Shown: positions 43,418-53,416, counted from the stretch's first letter. The stretch: DNA of 64,000 nucleotides from Adiantum capillus-veneris (GCA_014529385.2 CM043964.1:7163997-7227996), one strand, 5' to 3'. The notes: a model not told the origin generated them from the letters alone. Translations and numbers: made by a program.

Positions 43418-45358
43418 TGAGGCAAGCTTTTCCATGCATGGGAACCCCCCCATATATCTCTTTGCCCTTTTACCAAAATATTTCCTATTATATAAGTTAC
43501 TTTTGATTTTTCTTCCCTTTTTCACAAAAGTTTTAGCCTTTATTAAATAAATAAGACTTATGCTAATCAATCACGATGTAGCATAAATAAGTAAGCTTTC
43601 TTTTTTGATATCTCTTTTGACCTTAAATATTAAATATATATATTCTAAATTTCATTATATAGTTTAGTATTTTCTAATATATTTTTCATGTATATATATT
43701 ATTCCACTCTACCAAATATTTTATTCACTAGTTTTCATTTTCAAACCTCAACCCCACTTTCAAATTTCAATAATACCTCCATCTAAATGATTGCCAATCT
43801 TTTCAAAACTCTAGGTCATGTTTTCATACACATGAAGGAGCTTACACTTGAAGGCAAGAGAGAAGTCCATTCAAAGGGGTCCACCAAAAGACCTTTGCAA
43901 CCACAAATAATACATTATTTGGCTGAATTTTTTTAGTAGAGAAGAACTCCGAATCTGAAGGAGCGTTCAACATGAAAGATGTAGCTCGTGATCTCAACTT
44001 TTAGCTCAAATTGTTTCAGAATTTTGGAGTTATGAACATGGAGATATGATTTTTGTAGTGGACCCCAGTTTTCTCGTGTAATTGTGACACAGGCCATTCC
44101 CAATTTTCTTCCCTCTAGAATGGCTATGGTTCTACAAGTCTTCAAGCATGATTACAAGAGACAAGGCTCTTTTGATGAGGTCTTGGAAAGTCTAGAGTGA
44201 TTCTATCACCATTTTTGGAGAATCCATCCTCATCAACAACTATCCACCTTTGACAATCTCTCTTGTAAATTTCTTACCTCTCTCTTCTCTCCCTAATAAG
44301 CTTATGTCTAGCCAAAGCTAGACTATTGTAAATATCTCCTATCCTCTACATCCTACCCACATTCTCTCATCTTCTCTCTCTATTGACTCTGGCATTTTAA
44401 ATAATGAGGAGACAAGATGGGAGCCACAGTCACATGCACCCCATTTTCCTAGTCACCAAAGTGGGACACTCATCTCAAATAGAAATATTGCTAAATCCTC
44501 CCCTCCTTCCCTATATAAGGAGGCCATGAGAGCTCACTCAAAAAAACATACACACACACACACACACCTATCTATACACACTCTTGTGCTACATGATTGT
44601 AGCATGAAACCTAATCACATAATCACAACACCATCATCATCACCATCGCCATGCACAAAAGATGAGCACCACACCTCCACACCACTTGTAATTAAGGGTT
44701 GAAGGAACAATTTCAAGAAGAAGAACGGTGGACACACTCATGATATGCCTCGCCATCAACTCCCATCTCTCCATTATGCCTCCTACGATCTTGTTCCCTT
44801 CTCATTTTCCTGCCATACGCTACCTATTGTATTCATCTTTTGCAAGCAATCAACACACTCCATCTTGGTGCCATACTTTGTGTCGCTTTGGATACATCTC
44901 ATTGTGAGTATGGTATATGCTTTTTCCTTGCCATTTTTTTTTCTGCTTATGTTAAGGTGTGCGGATTTGCCACCATACACACACACTCTCTCTCCCTCTC
45001 GTATTCCAATCATCTTGCTACTTCCATCTTGAGGTGTGCGGATTCGCCACCTCTTGTATGAGAAGTGAGCATACTTGCATGTATCCCTGACCTCGTTATC
45101 TTCCTTACTACATGCATGAGTAGCGAGCCCATTCTCACTCATTCACCACTCCTCTAACCTTATTCTCTGACCACCCCATTCCACATTTGGGCGTGAATCT
45201 TGAAATTGTTTTCCATGGCATGCTTCATTGTGTATATGTATGCGTCCTGGACGCATATCTTGCTAGGTGGTGCCCTTTTGTGTATCCTTCATGATGAGGC
45301 CATTGTGCATAGTCTTGGTGTAGAGGCCACCGGGTCTATTTTTCACTTCCGCCTCTCA
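43418..45358 (+). repeat. G 5' LTR
   Basis: 1,941-bp LTR. It carries an extra segment of about 840 bp (about 44,105-44,945) that is missing from the 3' LTR. That segment includes a CTATATAAGGAGG stretch (44,513-44,525, TATA candidate) and a short AC repeat. Confidence 0.88.
44513..44525 (+). promoter_or_regulatory. Candidate TATA box in the G 5' LTR
   Basis: The stretch CTATATAAGGAGG matches the CCTATATAAGGAGG region of the F LTR, which supports a shared promoter. It is absent from the deleted 3' LTR of G. Confidence 0.45.
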
Positions 45359-45360
45359 TT

Positions 45361-45372
45361 TGGTGCCCCCAT
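45361..45372 (+). other. G primer-binding site
   Basis: TGGTGCCCCCAT follows the LTR after two T residues. The duplicated copy at 46,426-46,437 reads TGGTGCCCCCAC, as in F. Confidence 0.7.
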
Positions 45373-45427
45373 GGAGGAGGTCTCTTGAAACCTTCAGTTT
45401 ACAAGGCTGACATGTTTACTTCTCTTC

Positions 45428-45685
45428 ATGGACGAGTGGCTTCTTGAATTCTCTAATTGGACCACTGAAGATGAGGAGCTTCAAGCAGGTTTGACACAAG
45501 TCATCAAGACACTCTTACCAGGGTGTTGTGTTGTTAGCATAGAAGAAGTGGTAAGACCCTCTTTCCCTACTCAGATTGTTTACATTTCTCATCATCCCCG
45601 CAAGCGTAAAAGCAAGGCACAAGCTGCATCATGCTCAGATTGTAGCCAAAAACCGCACCTTCGACATGAGTGCAACCCAAAGTGA
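45428..45685 (+). CDS. G leader frame ORF-a (first copy)
   Basis: 85 codons from ATG (MDEWLLEFSNWTTEDEELQA) to TGA. Blocks IKTLLPGCCVVSIEEV and a Lys/Arg-rich stretch (HHPRKRKSKAQA) precede a Cys-His cluster (CSDCSQKPHLRHEC), which resembles a small zinc-binding motif. F has the matching N-terminal part. GTAAGA follows the IEEV codons, so the C-terminal part, including the zinc-like motif, may be intron sequence if that donor is used. Function unknown. Confidence 0.45.
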   Translation: MDEWLLEFSNWTTEDEELQAGLTQVIKTLLPGCCVVSIEEVVRPSFPTQIVYISHHPRKRKSKAQAASCSDCSQKPHLRHECNPK

Positions 45686-45970
45686 AGAAAAGGCCATCAT
45701 TTTCTCCCTCGACATCCGCACAGGCATTCTCACAACGGTAGGCTTTCAAGTAGCACCAGGCTTCTCTACATCTACGTCCCCATCTTTGCCACCTATTCCA
45801 CCTACATCCACAACAAGCCTTCACAACTTGAGGAAGCTACTACGAACGCGTGGTCCCCTCCCTTTCCCTTGCACCAAAAGATTCAAGGGTTTTCCAGCAC
45901 CGACAATCACCCCGTATCCAAAACAAAAGGGTAAATCCTCCAAAGTCTTTCTATACCTCACTCTCATCTC

Positions 45971-46183
45971 ATGAGCCAGGAACTAGAAGCAGCAGAATGG
46001 ATTCTACGTTGTCTACTGAGTGAAGTGGACGAGCTTGTCATCGACAAGGTCTTTGACACAGGTTTTTCTTGGCGGAAAGACAAGACCCTCCACCGTCAAG
46101 GGGTGTTGCTTGTGAATCAAGGCTATGATGATGACATTACAGCTTGCTATGTATCCATCCAACTTGGCTTACTACATGCATGA
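45971..46183 (+). pseudogene. G ORF1 start, cut by the tandem duplication
   Basis: Opens with an ATG (MSQELEAAEWILRCLLSEVD) and continues ELVIDKVFDTGFSWRKDKTL up to VSIQLGLL, where the next duplication unit begins and the frame ends. It supplies the ATG that the second copy lacks. Confidence 0.5.
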
Positions 46184-46492
46184 GTAGCGAGCCCTTTCTC
46201 ACTCATTCACCACTCCTCTCACCTTATTCTCTGACCACCCCATTCCACATTTGGGCGTGAATCTTGAAATTGTTTTCCATGGCATGCTTCATTGTGAATA
46301 TGTATGCAGCCTAGCCGCATATCTTGCTAGGTGGTGCCCCTATTGTGTATCCCCCATGATGAGGCCATTGTGCATAGTCTCGGTGTAGAGGCCACCGGGT
46401 CTATTTTTCACTTCCGCCTCTCATTTGGTGCCCCCACGGAGGAGGGCTCTTGAAACCTTCAGTTTACAAGGATGACATGTTTACTTCTCTTC

Positions 46493-46750
46493 ATGGACGA
46501 GTGGCTTCTTGAATTCTCTAATTGGACCACTGAAAAGGAGGAGCTTCAAGCAGGTTTGACACAAGTCATCAAGACACTCTTGCCAGGGTGTTGTATTGTT
46601 AGCATAGAAGAAGTGGTAAGACCCTCTTTCCCTACTCAGATTGTTTACATTTCTCATCATCCCCGCAAGCGTAAAAGCAAGGCACAAGCTGCATCATGCT
46701 CACATTGTAGCCAAAAACCGCACCTTCGACATGAGTGCAACCCAAAGTGA
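46493..46750 (+). CDS. G leader frame ORF-a (second copy)
   Basis: Same 85-codon frame as 45,428-45,685, with few changes (TTEKEEL for TTEDEEL, CSHC for CSDC). The potential zinc-binding cluster reads CSHCSQKPHLRHEC. Its presence is a consequence of the tandem duplication. Confidence 0.45.
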   Translation: MDEWLLEFSNWTTEKEELQAGLTQVIKTLLPGCCIVSIEEVVRPSFPTQIVYISHHPRKRKSKAQAASCSHCSQKPHLRHECNPK

Positions 46751-47088
46751 AGAAAAGGCCATCATTTTCTCCCTCGACATCCGCACAGGCGTTCTCACAA
46801 CGGTAGGCTTTCAAGTAGCACCAAGCTTCTCTACATCTACGTCCCCATCTTTGCCACCTATTCCACCTACATCCACAACAAGCCTTCACAACTTGAGGAA
46901 GCTACTACGAACGCGTGGTCCCTCCCTTTCCCTTGCACCAAAAGATTCAAGGGTTTTCTAGCACTGACAATCACCCCGTATCCAAAACAAAAGGGTAAAT
47001 CCTCCAAAGTCTTTCTATACCTCACTCTCATCTCATGAGCTAGGAACTAGAAACGGCAGCATGGATTCTACGTCGTCTACCGAGTGAA

Positions 47089-47499
47089 GTGGCGGAGCTT
47101 GTCATCGACAAGGTCTTTGACACAGGTTTTGCTTGGCGGAAACACAAGACCCTCCACCGTCAAGTGGTGTTGCTTGTGAATCAAGGCTATGATGATGACT
47201 TTACAGCTTGCTATGTATCCATCCAACTTGGATTAATACAAGTGGTAAGACTCACCACCTACCTCATCACACCTGTGTATACACTAGATGGCACTCTATC
47301 TTGTAGGAAAGTGAAGTTGCTCAAAGAGAGAGAGTTCAAGCTTTTCCAAGAGCTTGCTGGACGGGCAGTCCTAGAGCTAGAAGACGAAGACAACCTTGTC
47401 CTGTGGTACTATAAATTTGACCTCCACTACCAAGACCTATACACCTCCGACTATAACCTTCCACCACGAAGGAGAGAGCCTTTCCGAATTATCATGTAA
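47089..47499 (+). CDS. G ORF1, second copy
   Basis: Open frame ending in a TAA that overlaps the next ATG (TAATG, 47,497-47,501). It reads ELVIDKVFDTGFAWRKHKTL, then DDFTACYVSIQLGLI, TTYLITPVYTLDG and FKLFQELAGRAVLELEDEDN. It aligns by eye with the C-terminal half of F ORF1. The ATG seen in the first copy has a stop right after it here (ATG-AGC-TAG, near 47,035), so this frame has no clear own start. It may be read after splicing from the leader, or be damaged. No known domain. Confidence 0.45.
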   Translation: MAELVIDKVFDTGFAWRKHKTLHRQVVLLVNQGYDDDFTACYVSIQLGLIQVVRLTTYLITPVYTLDGTLSCRKVKLLKEREFKLFQELAGRAVLELEDEDNLVLWYYKFDLHYQDLYTSDYNLPPRRREPFRIIM

Positions 47500-47723
47500 T
47501 GGACCCAGCACATCAGCCTTTTGCAAGGAACCAAACTTATGCACCACAACAAATTCAATCAATCAAAGTAATCTTGGACCACAAGATGTTTTATCAGCAG
47601 ATCATTACAACCATGTTTGGTAGAGAACGACTGCAAGAGATAAACACCTCTTCTCTACCCTTTATCCTCCCTATGATTAATCATGAAGTGTCTTTTGATG
47701 TAGTTATTTTCATCTTTGTATAG
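47499..47723 (+). CDS. G small conserved ORF (sORF) before gag
   Basis: 74 codons from ATG (MDPAHQPFARNQTYAPQQIQ) to TAG. It continues SIKVILDHKMFYQQII, the block MFGRERLQEI, FILPMI and SFDVVIFIFV. It belongs to the same family as the F and C small frames and starts on the A of the ORF1 stop codon (TAATG). It sits 100 bp before gag, as in F. The pairing of ORF1 stop and sORF start suggests coupled translation. Function unknown. Confidence 0.58.
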   Translation: MDPAHQPFARNQTYAPQQIQSIKVILDHKMFYQQIITTMFGRERLQEINTSSLPFILPMINHEVSFDVVIFIFV

Positions 47724-47822
47724 TATGTTTTCCATCTACCGAGCACCCATGTATTGAATCTCTATTTTTTTAATTTTAAAAAAAAAATATTTCTAAGTCG
47801 AGCTAATTTTCTCACTCTCACA

Positions 47823-48458
47823 ATGGCAAGTGTAGCATTTCCAACCTTTACTGGTAAGGTGGGTGAGGATGCTGCAGACTTTCTAGACAACTTGGAAATA
47901 GCATGTGTCATCTCTGCGAGAGATGATGATGCTTCGCGCTTGCGCATCTTCCCACTTCTAATGAAGGTGGAGGCAAGATCATGGTACAATGCCTTGGCAC
48001 AAGCAACCAAGGAACGGTAGGACTTATTAAGAGCAGCCTTTGCCAAGCGTTTTGGAGAGGGCACAACATCAGAGAAGCTATGGCAATTGTTGACAGAGTT
48101 GAAGCAGGGCAGTATACTGGAATACGCATCATATGAGTCAAAGTTTGTAGATTCATGGGGGATATGGGTTGCATCACTAAGAGAGGATGAGGGGGCACCT
48201 GATTTCCTAAAGAAGGATCGATTTGTGGCTGGGTTATGGCCAACTCTTAAAGAGAAGGTGAAGGGAAGGTTTCCTACTACGTATGAGCTAGCAGTTGAAG
48301 TGGCCCGCCTTAAAGACAAGAAGTTGCACCTACAAGCCAGGAATATCGATGAAGAGGAAGCCGTTAGGACCCGACCACCTCTAGCACCACCTACAACAGC
48401 CGCCCAGAGGATTCAAACACAAGAACCAATTGAAGATCAGCAAGACTTGCTCAATTGA
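47823..48458 (+). pseudogene. G gag
   Basis: ATG at 47,823 (MASVAFPTFTGKVGEDAADF), closely following the F gag pattern: FLDNLEIACVISARDDDASR, then RIFPLLMKVEARSWYNAL. A TAG (48,018-48,020) interrupts it. The rest reads AAFAKRFGEGTTSEKLWQLL, YESKFVDSWGIW and GAPDFLKKDRFVAGLWPTLK. It ends in a Pro/Thr-rich stretch before any zinc knuckle would occur. No protease or polymerase follows. The short gag suggests that G relied on gag and pol of an autonomous relative. Confidence 0.88.
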
Positions 48459-49255
48459 ATCACCAAGATGAAAACAACTTTTCTTGGATCGGAGTGGAAG
48501 TATTTTTTAAAAATTCAGCAAAATCATGTGTCTGGTTTCTTCCTTTACCAAGTCTTCCACTTGGGTCCCATTTGTTTGCATCATCATATGGCTCCAAAGC
48601 CATGATGATATGAGCCACTCATGACCCTTGAATCATGGGTGCATGGCTCCACAACCACATCATATTTTTTCTTTTCACATTTACATATTTCCCTTTCCTT
48701 TACCACTAGGTTCTCCCTCTACCTGTCACCTCCGGTGAACTAGTCAAGAAAAATTCCTATCAAATCATTTTTTTTTAATTTTTCCAAGAGGTTGTTCTCA
48801 CTCTTTCTTTTATTGTAAACCTCTAGAAGCAAGGAAAACCAACAAAATATGATAAACAAAAATTTCTAATAGGCTCGGATCAGCATCAACCATGCAATCT
48901 ATCCATGTGGGCAACAGGTGTCTATCAATTTGGCATGAAGAAGGACAACAAGCAAGATATGAGGACTGATCAAGTTCTTTCCATACCTTCTATCACTTAT
49001 GCAAGAGTTAATTCTTGTGCAGTTTGGGGACTCAAGAATCATTATAAGTGTGATCTTCTGAAGAGGGCATTATTGCATACAATGGATTTACGCTTAGTGT
49101 GGGACCTAGGTGGACACCGAAAAGAACTTTGGGGAGCCTCATGCTTCCAAGGGATCCATTATTCCCTACAAGGATCTACCAGCCACCAACGAGAAATCCT
49201 ACTCTATTTCAACATGCTCAAGTACAGAGCTAGGGGCATGAATATCTCTAGCCTT
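48459..49255 (+). other. G non-coding 3' interior
   Basis: Region between gag and the purine tract, where F has pol. I find no pol domain in any frame. The last 60 bases (AGGGGCATGAATATCTCTAG and on) resemble the end of the F interior. Confidence 0.7.
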
Positions 49256-49265
49256 AGGGGGAGGG
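49256..49265 (+). other. G polypurine tract
   Basis: The tract AGGGGGAGGG lies four bases before the 3' LTR. It is the same core as the F tract. Confidence 0.85.
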
Positions 49266-49269
49266 CTAA

Positions 49270-50376
49270 TGAGGCAATCTTTTCCATGCATGGGAACCCC
49301 CCCATATATCTTTGCCCTTTTACCAAAATATTTCCTATTATATAAGTTACTTTTGATTTTTCTTCCCTTTTTCACAAAAGTTTTAGCCTTTATTAAATAA
49401 ATAAGACTTATGCTAATCAATCACGATGTAGCATAAATAAGTAAGCTTTCTTTTTTGATATCTCTTTTGACCTTAAATATTAAATATATATATTCTAAAT
49501 TACATTATATAGTTTAGTATTTTCTAATATATTTTTCATGTATATATATTATTCCACTCTACCAAATATTTTATTCACTAGTTTTCATTTTCAAACCTCA
49601 ACCCCACTTTCAAATTTCAATAATACCTCCATCTAGACGATTGCCAATCTTTTCAAAACTCTACGTCATGTTTTCATACACATGAAGGAGCTTACACTTG
49701 AAGGCAAGAGAGAAGTCCATTCAAAGGGGACCACCAAAAGACCTTTGCAACCACAAATAATACATTATTTGGCTGAATTTTTAAAGTAGAGAAGAACCCC
49801 GAATATGAAGGAGCGTTCAACATGAAAGATGTAGCTCGTGATCTCAAATTTTAGCTCAATTTTTTTCAGAATTTTTGGAGTTATGAACACGGAGATATGA
49901 TTTTTGTAGTGGACCCGAGTTTTCTCGTGTAATGGTGACACAGGCCATTCCCAATCGTGTGCTTATGTTAAGGTGTGCGGATTCGCCAACGTACACACAC
50001 ACACTCTCTCTCCTCTCATATTCCTATCATCTTGCTACTTCCATCTTGAGGTGTGTGGATTCGCCACCTCTTGTATGAGAAGTGAGCATACTTACATGTA
50101 TCCCTGACCTCGTTATCTTCCTTACTACATGCACGATTAGTGAGCCCATTCTCACCCATTCACCACTCTTCTCACCTTATTCTCCGACCACCCCATTCCA
50201 CATTTGGGTGTGGATCTTGAAATTGTTTTCCATGGCATACTTCATTGTGTATATGTATGCGTCCTAGCCGCATATCTTGCTAGGTGGTGCCCGTATTGTG
50301 TATCCCCCATGATGAGTCCATTGTGCATAGTCTTGGTGTAGATGCCACCGGGTCTATTTTTCATTTCCGCCTCTCA
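49270..50376 (+). repeat. G 3' LTR, internally deleted
   Basis: 1,107 bp. It matches the 5' LTR up to CCATTCCCAAT, then jumps to GTGCTTATGTTAAGGTGTGC, so about 840 bp including the TATA candidate are missing. Confidence 0.88.
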
Positions 50377-51477
50377 ACATCTTACTTGAAACCCTTCGGC
50401 ACCATTATTGATGGGAGAGAGAAGAAGAGGGGAGAATTCAACGTTGATTGATACGCCAAGTACAACACCTTCTTTGATTAGAGTTGATCTTCCAAGGATA
50501 GCGTACAAGAATGGCTAGTCTTCCTCTAGGAGAAAGTGTAGGCTTGGCTTATGTTAATGGGGCTAAGTACAATTAGGCATTACTACTCACTCTCTCAAGA
50601 ATTCCTTTCATCAATGGCTTGAATGCTTCAGTTCCTTTTCAAGGAAGAAGAGGTCCCCTTTTATAGGTGAAGGGAACCCCCAAGGTTTTACACAAGAAGA
50701 GATGAGCCAGTGTGAATAGGAATTGGGAAAGTTGGAAATGAGCTGTCCCTGCATGATGTGGGCAGACTGGGGTCCAATATTTTGATCATATCTCCTCAAC
50801 CGTGGCTCCAAATAAAAAGGTAAAACTATGGGCAGAAACTTCAGCTCATTAGCTACGATTTTTATTTTAAAATCATTTTCCAATTCAAATTGGAACCTTG
50901 TGTAAAAAATTCATCAAAGTAGGGTCCATTTCTGGCAGCAAAAGTCTTCCCGTGGTCCCCTTAGCCTAGACTTTCATTTAATTCCAACGGACACCTCATG
51001 CCATATGAAAGCATGACATTGCTCCTTGACAAATTTTTGTAATCATGCTTGCAATAATGCATTAAAATAAGTGTATCTTTGAAATCATGCCACCTAGTGT
51101 CCCACTAGGATTTGATTCCCTCCTAGTAGCTATTTAAAAAGAAATATAAGAAAAGTATAAAAAATACATAGAATATATATATATTGGAGTTTACCCTAGA
51201 TATAGGTGTGAGATGATAATGATATAGTAGAAATAAAGAATCAATGCTTTTGCCCCCAAGTTAAAGAGGCGGAGCTATTAAGCTTTTCCCATAGTATTTT
51301 CTGATGGTAAAGTAAGGATAGGTTACCCTTGAGAAAAATAATAGGATTAGATAGAAGGCTTATTATTATACTTAAATATGCATATGTACATTATAGGAAA
51401 GATAATTATGTATCTAAAAAGTTACAAGATAGATCTTGTAGCATGCGTTCCCACTATGTACGTGTCACAGCACGACA

Positions 51478-51757
51478 ACGTGTGCATAGTACCATCTTTC
51501 TTTTTTACCAATAGAATTGGTGATTCCCAAGGCGAAGTGCTAGGTGTAATGACACCACGAGCGAGGTAGTCAGCCAACTGACTCTCAACCTCCTTGGCTT
51601 CATTAGCACTCATACGATAAGGTGGTTTACTCACCGGTTGAGTGTCTGGCAAGACATCTATGCCATGCTGCACATCACGTGTAGGGGGTAAACCCGGTGG
51701 TAAATCACTTGAGAACACATCAATATACTCCGTGAGTAAGTGAGTCAGCTTTTGTCA
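51478..51757 (-). pseudogene. D(B) reverse transcriptase, N-terminal part
   Basis: After the stop at 51,755-51,757 the frame continues VFSSDLPPGLPPTRDVQHGI, VSKPPYRMSANEAKEVESQL and WESPILLVKKKDGTMHT. It breaks at the C insertion (51,478). The rest of RT resumes at 34,490 in the matching frame. This is the conserved opening of Gypsy reverse transcriptases. Confidence 0.88.
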
Positions 51758-52720
51758 TGCAAAAGGAGAAAGTAAACTATAGTTATGCTGGGATGGAGAA
51801 TCTTGTAATTCTTGTAATGTTTGTTTTACAACAGTTGCACGTTGCTCTATAGAATTAAAATTGAGAGCAGTTTCCTTGTTAGATTTGTTAACACTTTGTT
51901 TATTAGTAGAATTCATTACACTTTGCATACCATTACTAGAATTCACCGCACTTTGCTCTTGAGAATTCACAAGACTTGGAGACAAGCAGTAACACAAAAA
52001 GACCTCATCTATTAATTCTTCTTTCTGCAAAATAGAAAGCTCGGTTGTACATATAAGAGGTACAGATGGTATATTTTTCTCACCAAGCAAAAGCACATGT
52101 TTACCATTGGCCGTAAAGGATAAGGAGTTGTGTTCATAACTCGTGTGCAATGTGTTGCCTAAACCATGCAGCCACTCCCGTCCTAAAACTATATCAGCAC
52201 GGTCCATGTTCATAACTTGGAAGTCAAGGGTCATCTTATGATCTTGAACAATAATCGCAACCCCTTGAACTACGGTGTCCCATACTTCTTTATCATTCCC
52301 AGAAATGTGCTCCACCACATACTTGTGACAGCAGGGAGTCTGTGTAAGCTTTAATTTCTTGACTAGCTTATAGTTCAAGAAGTTATGAGTTGCACCATCA
52401 TCCACTAAAATACAAGCATGTTGTCCGTTAATAGTTCCATGCATGCGAATCAAATCATGGGGGCCAAAGGTGGACTGCCACATTGAAGTAGACACACAAC
52501 ACTTGTGCTTTTCTTCCATATGAAGGACCTCTGTAGCACAATATTTAGGAGATGAATGTAATGTGAGGCATTGCAGCATGTGCATGGCCTTTTCTTTGCC
52601 TTGCAAAAGAGGATAATTTTTGCTGTTATGTTGGTCCGAAAGACATCTAAAACACAAATTGTGTTTCTTCGCAGTCTTAAAATTGGCAGTGTGCTGAGAG
52701 ACCCACGTGGAGTATCTCAT
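51755..52720 (-). pseudogene. D(B) gag zinc knuckle and protease
   Basis: Begins with a damaged zinc knuckle, CFRCLSDQHNSKNY, where the last Cys is Tyr. The protease then has ACILVDDGATHNFLNYKLVK as active site (D-D-G-A for the usual D-S-G-A), the block DMDRADIVLGREWLHGLG, which carries the second protease motif, and SLSFTANGKHV. A Ser/Asn-rich linker follows. It ends in a TGA before RT. It is linked by frame change to the gag part at 52,717-53,148. Confidence 0.85.
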
Positions 52721-53148
52721 GAATGCTTAGGATTCTTAGCCTCTTGTGGGCGTGGAGAGGTAAATTGTCTCTTATTCCTCTTGGAACTTGTGGGAGATCT
52801 ACCTTGCCATGGGCTCTTAGCATCATTGCTCTTAGCAAAAATATTCTTAGAGTAGGGAACATTTCCTTTCCTCTCTTGGTCATCATCATATCTTTGAGCA
52901 TGACTAATGGCTTCTTCCAAAGTTTTTGGACGTTGGGTCTTGACATGAAGACGATAGTCGTTGTCAAGACCCCTATTAAAACACCATATCTTTTGTAATT
53001 CATCTAGACCTTCTAGTTTTAATATGATTTCCTGATACTTTGAAAGGTACTGTGTGAAAGAGAGGCTAGACATGCGGCATGCATCCCATGCTAACCAATT
53101 CTTATCTTCTTCATTGGAGTCCAAAAACTCTTTGGAGAAGGAAGCTTG
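52717..53148 (-). pseudogene. D(B) gag, C-terminal part
   Basis: Gag homologous to the retrotransposon-gag domain: ASFSKEFLDSNEEDKNWLAW, MSSLSFTQYLSKYQEI, LEGLDELQKIWCFNRGLD and RPKTLEEAISHAQRYDD. A basic Ser/Lys-rich end follows. The upstream part is at 54,769-55,345, on the other side of the TRIM-like element. The five bases 53,144-53,148 (gcttg) are its target-site duplication. Confidence 0.87.
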
Positions 53149-53415
53149 TGTTGAGACCACCTATGTTGGGTGCCGCCGAAAAGGGAACATGGTGAGAGGA
53201 GTTCTGTAGAACGAGAGCGAGATGGAGGAGACAGGAGAGACTCGATACAGTAGAAGCACAACAACACTATGATTGATAATAATTTGTGTATAAACACATT
53301 ACATTATAAATAGCAAAACTTTGTCATGCATAAGTTGATTGCTACTAAAGCTGACTTGCATGCTATCGAGGGAATTTCCCACAGGCTAAACGCACAAGGG
53401 CTTGCATACCCAACA
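53149..53415 (-). repeat. TRIM-like 3' LTR
   Basis: Starts TGTTGAGACC and ends CCCAACA on the plus strand. The purine tract is adjacent on its right. Confidence 0.92.
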
Positions 53416-53416
53416 A

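Larger units (their letters stand above)
45107..47235 (+). repeat. Tandem duplication of LTR end, primer-binding site and leader in G
   Basis: Two units of about 1,064 bp, 45,107-46,170 and 46,171 to about 47,235, both starting ACTACATGCATGAG. Each contains the last 250 bp of the LTR, the primer-binding site, ORF-a and the start of ORF1. The copies are well over 95% alike by eye. The second unit thus places an LTR end inside the element. Confidence 0.9.
43418..50376 (+). mobile_element. G: non-autonomous gag-only Gypsy element, nested in the C LTR
   Basis: Plus-strand element of 7 kb inside the C 5' LTR. The LTRs start TGAGGCAA and end CCTCTCA; the left one is 1,941 bp and the right one 1,107 bp because of an internal deletion. 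Primer-binding site TGGTGCCCCC and purine tract match those of F, and gag is clearly homologous to F gag. The 3.9-kb interior holds leader frames, a 1,064-bp tandem duplication, the small ORF and gag, but no protease, RT, RNase H or integrase. It therefore depended on another element, probably F-like. Target-site duplication is not clean (cacct left, acatc right). Confidence 0.9.
34491..51477 (-). mobile_element. C: large Ty3/Gypsy element of an uncommon family, containing G
   Basis: Minus-strand element with LTRs of about 2.0 kb, starting TGTCGTGCTG and ending TCGACA. The 5' LTR is interrupted by G; without G the element is about 10 kb. It sits in the RT gene of D(B) with a probable 4-bp duplication (ACGT/ACAT on the minus strand). 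Internal genes are gag, protease, RT-RNase H and integrase, all damaged. The LTRs differ at roughly 3% of sites by eye. The integrase and gag-linker blocks (EDLTN, CRYGCVGKI, NPEGNGK, TTHSSVTGYM) recall, from my memory of the family, Gypsy elements best known from fungi and some seed-free plants. Confidence 0.93.
42526..51477 (-). repeat. C 5' LTR, interrupted by G
   Basis: The two parts, 42,526-43,417 and 50,377-51,477, add to about 1.99 kb and match the 3' LTR end to end. The right end CACGACA at 51,477 directly abuts the D(B) reverse-transcriptase gene. Confidence 0.92.

Noticed and set aside
43413-50381. A clean 5-bp target-site duplication for G
   Set aside because: Left flank is cacct and right flank acatc; they agree only if a 2-bp loss is assumed.
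34486-51482. A 5-bp target-site duplication for C
   Set aside because: 5-bp flanks do not match. A 4-bp duplication with one transition restores the D reading frame.
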